Virus record (IMG/VR): IMGVR_UViG_3300035701_000185
Location: 1 to 30,850 of that record
Reading direction: 5' to 3' (one strand)
From: a virus
DNA: 30,850 bases
The translations under genes were made by a program, and so were the position numbers. The notes below the pieces were generated by a model. The model was not told the DNA's origin, searched no databases, and was given only the letters and a program-made list of their open reading frames with translations. This document shows, one piece after another, positions 1 to 6,870 of the stretch. Numbering within the stretch: position 1 is the first letter of the stretch; each line of letters opens with the position of its first letter.

Positions 1-74
1 TGCAGCTGTAGCACTCCTTCGGGGTTACTTCTTTTGCGCGACCGGTTAAGAAATTGCGGATTAAAGCGACTCAT
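1..74 (-). CDS. Start of an unidentified gene, cut by the window edge
   Basis: An open frame begins with ATG at 74 and runs off the left edge after 24 complete codons (MSRFNPQFLNRSRKRSNPEG, then VLQL). Its ATG overlaps the TGA of the 37-codon gene before it (ATGA), the same coupling used throughout this genome. The visible part is basic and has no signal peptide or membrane segment. Because it follows a holin-like, lipoprotein and small membrane protein series, an endolysin is one possibility, but nothing in the 24 residues shows this. The Shine-Dalgarno site is weak. Confidence 0.5.
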   Translation of the reverse strand, partial: MSRFNPQFLNRSRKRSNPEGVLQL

Positions 75-184
75 ATGCGCCTGAATAGTTTGTTTATCCA
101 GCCCCCAACTCGGTATAGAACGGAAACTGTTCCTACAAGCAGAAACTTAGCGACCCAGATTATGATCAGTAATCCTTCACCCAT
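71..184 (-). CDS. 37-aa single-pass membrane microprotein
   Basis: This short gene starts at ATG 184, seven bases after an AGAGGA Shine-Dalgarno site, and ends at TGA 71-73 overlapping the next ATG. The product starts MGEGLLIIIWVAKFLLVGTV: one hydrophobic helix at about residues 4-25, then a short tail ending in basic residues (NKLFRRI). The topology fits a small holin-like or accessory lysis membrane protein, and the position directly after a lipoprotein gene agrees with that. No family is recognised, so the lysis role is inference from context only. Confidence 0.6.
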   Translation of the reverse strand: MGEGLLIIIWVAKFLLVGTVSVLYRVGGWINKLFRRI

Positions 185-195
185 ATCAGTCCTCT

Positions 196-426
196 TTATC
201 TGACCTTATCCACCCGGGCGCGCATCACTTCTTTCACATAATAATCCGATACGAAGTAACCATTGCTGGCTGTAGTAACATTGCCGATGGCTACGCCTTT
301 ATCAATCGGGAAGATGTCGGTATTCTTAATCGGGTGTATGATTATTGAACTACATCCGATTAGCGCGGTCAAAGCCAGAAGTAATACGAGAAGGGTTCCG
401 GTCATCAACGCCCTTGTTTGTTTCAT
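196..426 (-). CDS. Small lipoprotein, possible outer-membrane spanin
   Basis: The 76-aa product has a basic N-terminus, a hydrophobic stretch at about residues 9-23 and a lipobox LIGC with the acylated cysteine at residue 25, so it should be exported and lipidated. The mature part is about 50 residues and ends in the charged segment YVKEVMRARVDKVR. ATG 426 follows an AGGAGG site. The gene overlaps the preceding small membrane protein by 77 bases in another frame, an arrangement typical of Rz/Rz1 spanin pairs. However, it lacks the proline-rich character of Rz1 and resembles small phage lipoproteins of unknown role, so the spanin reading is tentative. Being a lipoprotein is well supported; the function is not. 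Confidence 0.75.
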   Translation of the reverse strand: MKQTRALMTGTLLVLLLALTALIGCSSIIIHPIKNTDIFPIDKGVAIGNVTTASNGYFVSDYYVKEVMRARVDKVR

Positions 427-541
427 CCTGTGCCTCCTGCGCCTTCTGGCGCTTGACTGCTGCCTTCCGGCCGAAAAAACGCCACAGTCCTATTACGATC
501 GCAAGGACAGAACCTATTATCCCTAGTATTGCATTAACCAT
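350..541 (-). CDS. 63-aa membrane protein with charged tail, possible inner-membrane spanin
   Basis: I chose ATG 541 because it overlaps the stop of the upstream gene (TAATG); the frame is open further upstream but lacks a matching start signal. The protein begins MVNAILGIIGSVLAIVIGLW, one transmembrane helix, followed by a strongly charged, probably helical tail (RKAAVKRQKAQEAQDE). An N-terminal anchor plus charged helix, with the lipoprotein gene nested in its 3' end, is the layout of an inner-membrane spanin gene. At 63 aa it is much shorter than classical Rz (about 150 aa), so it might instead be an unrelated membrane protein. Confidence 0.65.
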   Translation of the reverse strand: MVNAILGIIGSVLAIVIGLWRFFGRKAAVKRQKAQEAQDETNKGVDDRNPSRITSGFDRANRM

Positions 542-753
542 TATTTTACTGGTGCAGGCGCACTTTTGCTGATTGCTGCCCGTATCGCTGCGATGAGTGC
601 CACCGCCCACTCCGTTTTTCCTAAAGCGAAAAGTGCCGCAATAGAAAAATCCCCCTGCGCGATAAAACTTACTATTCCGGCCAGACCTGCTAAAGCTGCC
701 AGAATGTCAACCTTTTTACCTTGCATCCAAACTACGAAATCAAATTTTCCCAT
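541..753 (-). CDS. 70-aa membrane protein, holin candidate
   Basis: The start at ATG 753 is preceded by a strong AGGAGGAG site; upstream in-frame ATG codons lack one. The product starts MGKFDFVVWMQGKKVD and then has two hydrophobic stretches, about residues 16-33 and 37-62, separated by a short turn (AQGDF), ending in a short basic/proline tail. Small size, two membrane segments and a position just before the spanin-like pair are what one expects of a class II-type holin. I recognise no specific family. Its 5' end overlaps the zinc-ribbon gene by 14 bases, and its stop overlaps the next start, so the three are translationally linked. Confidence 0.7.
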   Translation of the reverse strand: MGKFDFVVWMQGKKVDILAALAGLAGIVSFIAQGDFSIAALFALGKTEWAVALIAAIRAAISKSAPAPVK

Positions 754-907
754 CTTTCTCCTCCTTATTATCTGGGTTAAGATTGCATCTATCTTTAAGG
801 CCCGCTGCATGCTCCTTCTGACAGAGGCCACATTTTTCTTTCTTCTCTATCTGGCCGGTAGTCAATAACATTCTACCACAAATACACCACTTTATCCAGT
901 CGTTCAT
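740..907 (-). CDS. 55-aa zinc-ribbon-like microprotein
   Basis: This gene starts at ATG 907, whose bases overlap the TGA of the preceding gene (ATGA), and ends at TGA 740-742. The protein carries a CxC at residues 8-10 (WCICG) and CGLC at residues 26-29, a four-cysteine arrangement suited to binding one zinc ion; a fifth cysteine is at 41. The rest is polar and charged (ends EEKDGKI). The Shine-Dalgarno site of the holin-like gene lies inside its last codons. Function is unknown; the fold would be a mini zinc ribbon. Confidence 0.6.
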   Translation of the reverse strand: MNDWIKWCICGRMLLTTGQIEKKEKCGLCQKEHAAGLKDRCNLNPDNKEEKDGKI

Positions 908-1167
908 TTTCCAAAAAAGATTTTACTGGCTAAGCCTGCGACGAAACCAGTTATTGCGCCAAATACAGTTGCTTTACCCCTCATATTAGCGACATCATTC
1001 TCAACCTTATTTAGCCGCATAAAAGTTTCGTTACAGGGTAGGGCATTTAATCTCCTGCCGGTATCTTCTAATTTGGCATAGACATAACCTTCAAACGCCC
1101 CGTTTGGCGTAAAATTATTATCTGGTAGTCTATTACTTTTCCTTCTCTCTATACCATTCCAGTCCAT
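904..1167 (-). CDS. 87-aa tail-anchored membrane protein
   Basis: ATG 1167 follows a good Shine-Dalgarno site (AAGGAGAGC). The product opens with a basic, soluble region (MDWNGIERRKSNRLPDN), continues with a predicted helix (residues about 25-62, with a NALPCNETFMRLNKVENDV segment of heptad character), and ends with a hydrophobic Gly/Ala-rich helix at about residues 66-84. Similar helix-plus-C-terminal-membrane proteins (hemolysin XhlA-like in topology) are common next to phage lysis genes. I cannot name a family with confidence. Neighbours: it follows a proline-rich 43-aa gene and overlaps the zinc-ribbon gene by four bases. Confidence 0.75.
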   Translation of the reverse strand: MDWNGIERRKSNRLPDNNFTPNGAFEGYVYAKLEDTGRRLNALPCNETFMRLNKVENDVANMRGKATVFGAITGFVAGLASKIFFGK

Positions 1168-1177
1168 TTAGCTCTCC

Positions 1178-1309
1178 TTATTTTTTAACCGCTGGTATAT
1201 TTACCGGCACACCTTCTTTAATCACTGGCAATTCCACAGGCGTTTCGTCATTCGGGCAAAGTTGCGGTTGCGGTGCTAAATCTGGTTTAAGTTTTTCTTT
1301 ATCGTCCAT
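1178..1309 (-). CDS. 43-aa proline-rich hypothetical protein
   Basis: ATG 1309 is preceded by a very strong GGAGGACAAT site directly after the stop of the large tail fibre gene, and the frame closes at TAA 1178-1180, whose last bases help form the Shine-Dalgarno site of the next gene. The product begins MDDKEKLKPDLAPQPQLCPN and is rich in Pro, Glu, Asp and Lys, with no membrane segment. It is probably intrinsically disordered. No function is apparent. Confidence 0.6.
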   Translation of the reverse strand: MDDKEKLKPDLAPQPQLCPNDETPVELPVIKEGVPVNIPAVKK

Positions 1310-1319
1310 ATTGTCCTCC

Positions 1320-4300
1320 TTATTCATACCTAATAATTTTAGACAATACTAAATATGGCGGTATTGTCGGCACGGAGCTGATTGAACCTGCCGGTGTCCC
1401 TGCTGTGATTGCGGCGTGCTGATGGACATCCATTGCCGTTCCAGAAAAAGTTGGTTTGCCAGCTGCGGCTGCAATATTATAAACAATCCCTGGAGCATTA
1501 GATATTGTTCCAGCCGGCGTTCCTGCCGAAATAGCATCATGCTGATGTGTTGCTAAAGCATTACCAGTAAAGGTAGGTGTATTGCTTACCGCACCGCCTG
1601 TATCGCCTGGGCTATTGACTCCAGATTCATAGCCCATAGTGAATCTACTTTTTGCATTAGGAACATTGAAGTTTGCTCCTGAACCACCATAAAGGTATCC
1701 TATAACCGCAAATAGTGTGGCATAAGTTGTAGTTGAATAGGATGCCCCGTCGCAGAGTAAGAAGTGCGCCGGAGCAACAGTCGTAGACCAGTCTATCATT
1801 CCGCCTACGGGAATTCTGCCGTCATAGGCATCTTTGCAGTTGGCGACAGTCAGGGCATTTGTGCCGTCAGATAGATTGCCTGCGGCATAAATATCTTTTA
1901 ATCTATAACTGGCATTACCGAAGTCATCTTGGTTGTCTACTACCGGTCTTATCAAACCTTTTGCGTCAAAAGTAATATATCCGTGTGTTCCACCTGCGCC
2001 TTTTGCTCCCGCTATAAAATTTATATTTCCGCCATCTCTACCAGTATTCCCGTCGTGAGCAGTTAAGTTAATCGCCCCACCGTTTAAATTGCTCATTCTT
2101 CCAGAATTTATTTCGATTATTCCACCCATTGGGATAATCCCGCTCATTGAACCTTCTGAGTGGAGAATTATTTCTGGGGCGTGAACACTTGCCGAGTCGG
2201 ATACTAATGTTAAATCTTTGGTATTTATTGACGAACCATAAGCGAGTTGACCTGCCGCACGACCGGGAAGGTATAGGAAATTGTCAAAACTATTTCCACC
2301 AAGCGGGTCAACCCAAAACATCACACCTGCCGAAGTCGTGTATAAGAAATTACCTGCTGTCGGGTTTACTATAGAAGTTAAAGGCAACGCGGAAGGTAGA
2401 GTATAGGCTATATTTGCTATCTGCGAGGCAGAACCTATAAAGGTATTCGTAAAATAAGTTGGTGTCGTGCCACCCCAGAGGCATAGTTTCTTTAAGGAAG
2501 AATTTCCAATATAGACTATTCCACCTGTTCCCGAAGGGTCTATATTGATATCTCCGGTGGCGTCTACTGATATCTGGGTGTAATGAGTTAAATCATAAGA
2601 GAATCTCAATAGAGCATTAGTGCCGCCCCAGATGTCTAATTGAGCATTAGGGACAAGTGTATTTATTCCTATAAATCCATAACTACCTGAATGAAAATCA
2701 AAGTGGATTTTAGGATAGAAAGTTCCTCCGCTATCATACCCTATCTGCACACTTCTATCTTCCGTAGTAGCTATCCGAGGGCCATAAGCAACACCTACTC
2801 CATTTGTGCCGAACAAATAATTGCTGGAATTATTAAGGAAAAGTTTTGACACCATCCATAAGTTAGTTATCCTGTGAGATGAATCTCCGAGGGCGTCTTG
2901 ATTATCTACGATAGGCCCAATAAATCCCCTAGCATTAAAATTGATACAACCCTGTGCACCTATAGTCCCTATTCCAGCAATAAGGTTTATGTTTCCACCA
3001 AGACCGCCGTCGTGAGCGGTGATGTTTATATTTGCTCCGTTTGCAGTCGCAGAAATCTGTCCAGATAATATGTCTACCTGTCCTGGTTTACTTGAGTGTG
3101 CATCGCCAAAGAGACTTATTTCAGGTATATGAGTGCTAGCACTATCTGATTTAAAAGTTAGATAACCCGTGTTTGCTGTTGCTCCATAACCAAGTTGAGA
3201 ACCCAACCTCCCAACAAGTAGAAAATACTGCGTATGATCATCATCTCCAAGCCCCGCTATATTCCCGTGGTCGCCATATTTTAAGTCCGTTCCATCGGAG
3301 TAAGGAATTTGTCCGATTGTGCCAAGTGCTAATTTTGTCCATAAAGGAGAGGAACCTTGACCCGTGATTAAATCGCCTCTGGTTGTAGAACCGACGGTAG
3401 TATCAGGATGGATTGCACTTAATAAATTATGATTTGTCGGAGTAGCAGTTGTTTCCCAAGACCAAGTGCCTGTGGTATTTTTAAGGTAGCCTGTATTATT
3501 GTTTATGGGAAAAATATAATTTATGTCCCCCGACTGCGAACCAGTCATAAATCGTGTATCGTAACTTCTAGTTACATCCTGTATAGCTAATGCGTAATGT
3601 TCTACACTGGTATGGCTATTGTCATCATAGGCAGGCAGTAAATGTAAACCAATAAGTTTATCCCTGTTTGCCTGTGCTATAAGTGCGGAGGTTAATTTAA
3701 TTCCCCTTACAATACCCGATTGAGAATAAGGCACATCCATAGCAACGGTTAATCCGGCTCTTGGGCCTAAATCACCAAAAGAAACAAGACCCCTCGATAC
3801 TAATATTCCATAATTTACTACTCCAGTATATCCACCTTCATTGAAGGTTGGGTTTATATAGAACGCTGCCATCTCGGCATTATTGCCCTGAGCGGTAAAG
3901 GATTGCACAAAACCTACGCCATAGACATATTCTCCGCCTGGGTCAAAGACTGGAGTAGCTACATACAAAGGAGAAGACGGAGTAATTGTGCCAATTCCTA
4001 CATTGCCCGTTGTGGGTTGCAGAATAATATATCCTTTGGTTAGGTGTGATGTGCTTTCTAAAGTAAGACTATTGCTTGCCGCCGTGCCACCATATCCTAC
4101 CTGCCCACCTGCACGCCCAGGAAGATAAAAGTAATCGTCGAGATTGACTAATCCATTTACATCTTTCCATTCCCATACTCCTGCGGTAGAACAAACGTGG
4201 ACATAGTCATTTGCCGCAGGATAACTAGTCCAAAGAGTATAAGTTAAAGCTATAGTTTGGTCTCCACCCTGAAATATCGTATATTCTGTAGGTGTCAAAC

Positions 4301-5441
4301 CGCCTTCTAAAATTTTTAATTTTCTCTCTAAAGTTAAATCTCCATACTTTATCAATACCCCTAAATTTTCTTCTCCAAGACTATCAAAAACTCCAGAGTA
4401 TCCTGAATCAGAACGACCGTGAACCCCTATACCTGTAACGGTATCTCCCATTACTCCATCTTCAGAATCACTTAATCCATAGACTCCCATACTTGAAGTC
4501 GATAATCCCTCAACTCCCGTTCCTGAAACTGATTCTCCTCTGACTCCAGAAGAAACGGAAGATTGTCCATAAATTGCGTAAGATGAATAGTCGTAAGAAT
4601 GAAATCTAAACAAAGGCACGGAAATTCCAACCCCAACATATCCGTTAGTCGCAATATCCATAGCCCTGATTGCGCCTACGCCTGAGTCTATCCAGAAAGA
4701 AATAGGAAGTAAAGTTCCTGTGCCGCTGGCTACTGATTGAATATAAGTATATTCTATTAGATGGCTGGGGTCAGTTAATACGCCGAAAGAAAGTTTGGAA
4801 TAATCTGTTGCAGCAGAAAGGATTTGAATAGCGTCTGTGCCGTCTACAAAGGCTCGGATTTGACCGTTGGAGTCCAGACCCATATCAAAGATTGGTGCGC
4901 CGTTGATTACGGTCTGTGGAGTAGACTGGTCAAGGTGAAGGGAGAGGGGGTCGGTTTCTGTGATGAGCGTATTGGGGTCAACCCAGTTTATCCCTGATAA
5001 TTGAGTGCTATCTGCGGCAGGAACAAACCCATCAGTTCCTACGCCCAAGTGTGTCCAAGTGATTACAGGCGGAGTTCCGCCATCGGAAGTGCCTACGATT
5101 AAATCGCCGATAGTAGGAGGAGAATAGATTTCGGTATCAAGATGGGTAGCGGAAAGAAAATTATGAGTTAGTGGGGTGGTAGCAAAACTTAATAATACCC
5201 AGTCGGGATTAGTTATTCCGCCCTGTAACTGATAGGTAGCAAAGTTGCCAGTGCCGTCATCTTCCACATAGCACATCATTCCTTCGTAACGACGGAAGTC
5301 AGAAATAACATCCCTTGCGGCGATAGTGGCGGCGTAATGCAGGCCGCCCCTTATTTCGGTAGCCCAAGCGGAAGCATAGGTATCTAAACTATCCCAAACC
5401 CTGATTTCAGCGACGACATTTGTGCCTGGATTTCTACTCAT
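1320..5441 (-). CDS. 1373-aa tail fibre with collar domain and HxH receptor-tip repeats
   Basis: This is the largest gene of the window. The body is modular and repetitive: fibre signatures such as THNFLSATHLDT and NHNLLSAIHPDT, a run of Gly-rich about 10-residue repeats at residues 284-352, three copies of a PGRAxGQxxYG unit, and a long internal duplication. The C-terminus (about residues 1200-1373) begins PVGGMIDWSTTVAPAHFLLC, the hallmark of the phage tail collar domain (PF07484). It carries two HQH motifs (residues 1299-1301 and 1340-1342), which in T4 gp37- and gp12-type fibres coordinate metal along a trimer axis. It should be a trimeric host-recognition fibre. There is no intramolecular chaperone (S74 peptidase) at the end. 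ATG 5441 has no clear Shine-Dalgarno site and lies three bases after the preceding stop, suggesting coupled translation. Confidence 0.88.
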   Translation of the reverse strand: MSRNPGTNVVAEIRVWDSLDTYASAWATEIRGGLHYAATIAARDVISDFRRYEGMMCYVEDDGTGNFATYQLQGGITNPDWVLLSFATTPLTHNFLSATHLDTEIYSPPTIGDLIVGTSDGGTPPVITWTHLGVGTDGFVPAADSTQLSGINWVDPNTLITETDPLSLHLDQSTPQTVINGAPIFDMGLDSNGQIRAFVDGTDAIQILSAATDYSKLSFGVLTDPSHLIEYTYIQSVASGTGTLLPISFWIDSGVGAIRAMDIATNGYVGVGISVPLFRFHSYDYSSYAIYGQSSVSSGVRGESVSGTGVEGLSTSSMGVYGLSDSEDGVMGDTVTGIGVHGRSDSGYSGVFDSLGEENLGVLIKYGDLTLERKLKILEGGLTPTEYTIFQGGDQTIALTYTLWTSYPAANDYVHVCSTAGVWEWKDVNGLVNLDDYFYLPGRAGGQVGYGGTAASNSLTLESTSHLTKGYIILQPTTGNVGIGTITPSSPLYVATPVFDPGGEYVYGVGFVQSFTAQGNNAEMAAFYINPTFNEGGYTGVVNYGILVSRGLVSFGDLGPRAGLTVAMDVPYSQSGIVRGIKLTSALIAQANRDKLIGLHLLPAYDDNSHTSVEHYALAIQDVTRSYDTRFMTGSQSGDINYIFPINNNTGYLKNTTGTWSWETTATPTNHNLLSAIHPDTTVGSTTRGDLITGQGSSPLWTKLALGTIGQIPYSDGTDLKYGDHGNIAGLGDDDHTQYFLLVGRLGSQLGYGATANTGYLTFKSDSASTHIPEISLFGDAHSSKPGQVDILSGQISATANGANINITAHDGGLGGNINLIAGIGTIGAQGCINFNARGFIGPIVDNQDALGDSSHRITNLWMVSKLFLNNSSNYLFGTNGVGVAYGPRIATTEDRSVQIGYDSGGTFYPKIHFDFHSGSYGFIGINTLVPNAQLDIWGGTNALLRFSYDLTHYTQISVDATGDINIDPSGTGGIVYIGNSSLKKLCLWGGTTPTYFTNTFIGSASQIANIAYTLPSALPLTSIVNPTAGNFLYTTSAGVMFWVDPLGGNSFDNFLYLPGRAAGQLAYGSSINTKDLTLVSDSASVHAPEIILHSEGSMSGIIPMGGIIEINSGRMSNLNGGAINLTAHDGNTGRDGGNINFIAGAKGAGGTHGYITFDAKGLIRPVVDNQDDFGNASYRLKDIYAAGNLSDGTNALTVANCKDAYDGRIPVGGMIDWSTTVAPAHFLLCDGASYSTTTYATLFAVIGYLYGGSGANFNVPNAKSRFTMGYESGVNSPGDTGGAVSNTPTFTGNALATHQHDAISAGTPAGTISNAPGIVYNIAAAAGKPTFSGTAMDVHQHAAITAGTPAGSISSVPTIPPYLVLSKIIRYE
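1368..1577 (-). repeat. Tandem HxH repeat in the fibre tip
   Basis: Two 29-residue units, encoded at 1491-1577 and 1368-1454, align almost column by column: PTFTGNALATHQH followed by DAISAGTPAGTISNAP, and PTFSGTAMDVHQH followed by AAITAGTPAGSISSVP. Each has one HQH metal-binding motif and an AGTPAGxIS turn. They are separated by 12 residues. Confidence 0.85.
1888..3229 (-). repeat. Long internal duplication within the large tail fibre gene
   Basis: Segments encoded at 2856-3229 and 1888-2280 are diverged direct copies. Both begin with a PGRA/VGRL-GQLxYG unit, continue with SDSASxHxPEI, then a GGNINxIAG block (the copies share NLTAHDG/NITAHDG) and end with PxVDNQDxxGxxSxR before a strand. A third, shorter copy of the first unit lies near 4088-4130. 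Such duplication is typical of beta-structured fibre shafts. Confidence 0.8.
4385..4596 (-). repeat. Gly-Val-rich short repeats in the fibre shaft
   Basis: About residues 284-352 of the large fibre consist of roughly five to six repeats of 10-12 residues with the pattern GVxGxSxSxxG (for example GVEGLSTSSMG, GVYGLSDSEDG, GVHGRSDSGYSG). The regular Gly/Val/Ser spacing suggests a stacked beta-helix or similar thin shaft. Confidence 0.75.
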
Positions 5442-5444
5442 AGT

Positions 5445-6098
5445 TTATGTAATAGTAACATCAATATTATTTCCGTTCTGTAAATAAAGACTTCTGTAAA
5501 CTCTATAACTTTCTGTCCAACCCGAAGCGTTTGTATGGTCTTGAATACTCTCATTGAACACCACTCTTAATCCGCCCACCCAGAACTCGCCCTCACCCCA
5601 CGAAGTAGGATAGGCGAACCAGATATACTTACCGCCTGTGCAGTCAAAGTATTTAGTGCATTGGCGGGATGAAGCAAATTCGCTGCTTAACGCCAAGATG
5701 TCAGGGTCGGTAAGCGGCCCGGGGTTAACATCTGGCCCCCAATACCGTTTATTATAAAAAGTTACTCCTGCGGTTGCGGTGTCAGTTGAAGTGCCGTCTG
5801 TTACCCATAAAGTCCAGATATTCGTGGCGGTAAGCCCAAGGCCTGTGTAACTGCGGGTATAAATTCCCGGAAGGATATGTTCGTGTCCTGTGGCGGCAGA
5901 GTCAAGTGTCTGGTCGGTTTCTGTGGGGCCGGCAAGCGCCCAAGTTAAGGCTACGTTGTTTACCGTTACGCCTTTTTCTACTGCCGAAGGAACGGATATA
6001 AATGAGGTAATAGTGATAGGCACATAGGGGACATATTCTAAAACGAGGTCTTTCTCCCCGGTAAACTTGTTAAGTAAATACTTCTTTATATATGGCAT
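5445..6098 (-). CDS. 217-aa structural protein with Ig-like segment, likely fibre-associated
   Basis: The product is beta-rich: an N-terminal lead (MPYIKKYLLNKFTGEKD), then a Thr/Val/Ala-rich stretch at about residues 28-115 that reads like an immunoglobulin-like domain (VPSAVEKGVTVNNVALTWAL onward), and a C-terminal aromatic-rich domain ending in YRVYRSLYLQNGNNIDVTIT. Proteins with this kind of ending are common beside podovirus and myovirus fibre genes, usually unnamed. Its ATG at 6098 overlaps the previous stop (TAATG), and the big fibre gene starts three bases after its own stop. I infer a virion appendage or adaptor; no enzymatic motif is visible. Confidence 0.75.
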   Translation of the reverse strand: MPYIKKYLLNKFTGEKDLVLEYVPYVPITITSFISVPSAVEKGVTVNNVALTWALAGPTETDQTLDSAATGHEHILPGIYTRSYTGLGLTATNIWTLWVTDGTSTDTATAGVTFYNKRYWGPDVNPGPLTDPDILALSSEFASSRQCTKYFDCTGGKYIWFAYPTSWGEGEFWVGGLRVVFNESIQDHTNASGWTESYRVYRSLYLQNGNNIDVTIT

Positions 6099-6370
6099 TA
6101 GAATAATTCATTCCAATAGTAATATACCAATATGCCCCGGCTTGCCCAGCTTGCCGCATAATCACTGTCGCCTATGGCATATCTGGCCTCTGTGATATTG
6201 GTTATATCTTCGGTATATTCTATGATCAACCAACCGCCATCCTGATTTAGGTATCCGGCATATTGCAGAGTTTCCACTACCTCATCTACATCAGAGAGCT
6301 GGTAGGCTACCTCTATGCCGCCTTTTCCGTGCTTAGCGTATATGAAATCTTTTAGAGTTACATGCGCCAT
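6098..6370 (-). CDS. 90-aa hypothetical protein in the tail fibre operon
   Basis: A compact, mostly soluble protein beginning MAHVTLKDFIYAKHGKGGIE and ending in aromatic residues (ILVYYYWNELF). It has mixed alpha/beta character and no recognisable motif. ATG 6370 lies one base past the stop of the coiled-coil gene, and its own stop overlaps the next start. A structural accessory or fibre-assembly role is plausible from position only. Confidence 0.65.
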   Translation of the reverse strand: MAHVTLKDFIYAKHGKGGIEVAYQLSDVDEVVETLQYAGYLNQDGGWLIIEYTEDITNITEARYAIGDSDYAASWASRGILVYYYWNELF

Positions 6371-6371
6371 A

Positions 6372-6854
6372 TTACCTAATCCTCAGTTCTTCCATCTTCT
6401 TGCGCTCTATCTCGGCAAGGTCGCGGATTACCCGCTCGCGGTGTTCTGTTTTTTCCTTATTAAACAATTCTTTCTCTTTATCCAGTGCGACTCTTTCGTC
6501 CGCTACCCTTTTACTTTCGCCTGCAAACTCCGCTTTCCGATGCTCTATGTCAACGTTCTCCTGGTCGCGGTAGGTTACGAAGGCGTCGCGCTGGGTTTTT
6601 AACTCAGTCATTTCCTTCTTGGTTTGTTCTAAAAGTGCTTCTGTTTCTGCCTTTAGCTTCTGGATATCCTCTATTTTGCGCACCGCTTCCTCGCGTTGTA
6701 TTAAGTCTGTTTCTTTTTCTTCAAGGCGTTGATTTTCTAAGAACAACGACTCTTTTAACGCGATATTTATATTGACTTCTTTCTTGAGTTCCTGCTCAAG
6801 ACTTGCGGCGCGAGACAGAACACCGTTTAATTCTTCGAGGATATCCCTGAACAT
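6372..6854 (-). CDS. 160-aa coiled-coil protein
   Basis: Nearly the whole product is a charged alpha helix, rich in Glu, Lys and Arg with leucine/isoleucine heptads from about residue 5 to 155 (for example LEQELKKEVNINIALKESLF, QKLKAETEALLEQTKKEMTE). No membrane segment or signal is present. A good AAGGAGGTC Shine-Dalgarno site precedes ATG 6854. It lies directly after the glycine-rich fibre gene, so it might act as an assembly chaperone or trimerisation partner for fibres, but a generic coiled coil cannot prove that. Confidence 0.75.
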   Translation of the reverse strand: MFRDILEELNGVLSRAASLEQELKKEVNINIALKESLFLENQRLEEKETDLIQREEAVRKIEDIQKLKAETEALLEQTKKEMTELKTQRDAFVTYRDQENVDIEHRKAEFAGESKRVADERVALDKEKELFNKEKTEHRERVIRDLAEIERKKMEELRIR

Positions 6855-6870
6855 TTGACCTCCTTTTTAT

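Noticed and set aside
541-831. Longer 96-codon start for the holin-like gene
   Set aside because: The strong AGGAGGAG site places the start at 753, and the extension would overlap the zinc-ribbon gene for no reason.
1320-5441. Diversity-generating retroelement target in the repeat-rich fibre
   Set aside because: The BPP-1-like head genes raised the idea, but no reverse transcriptase or template repeat is visible in this window; the repeats are explained by fibre structure.
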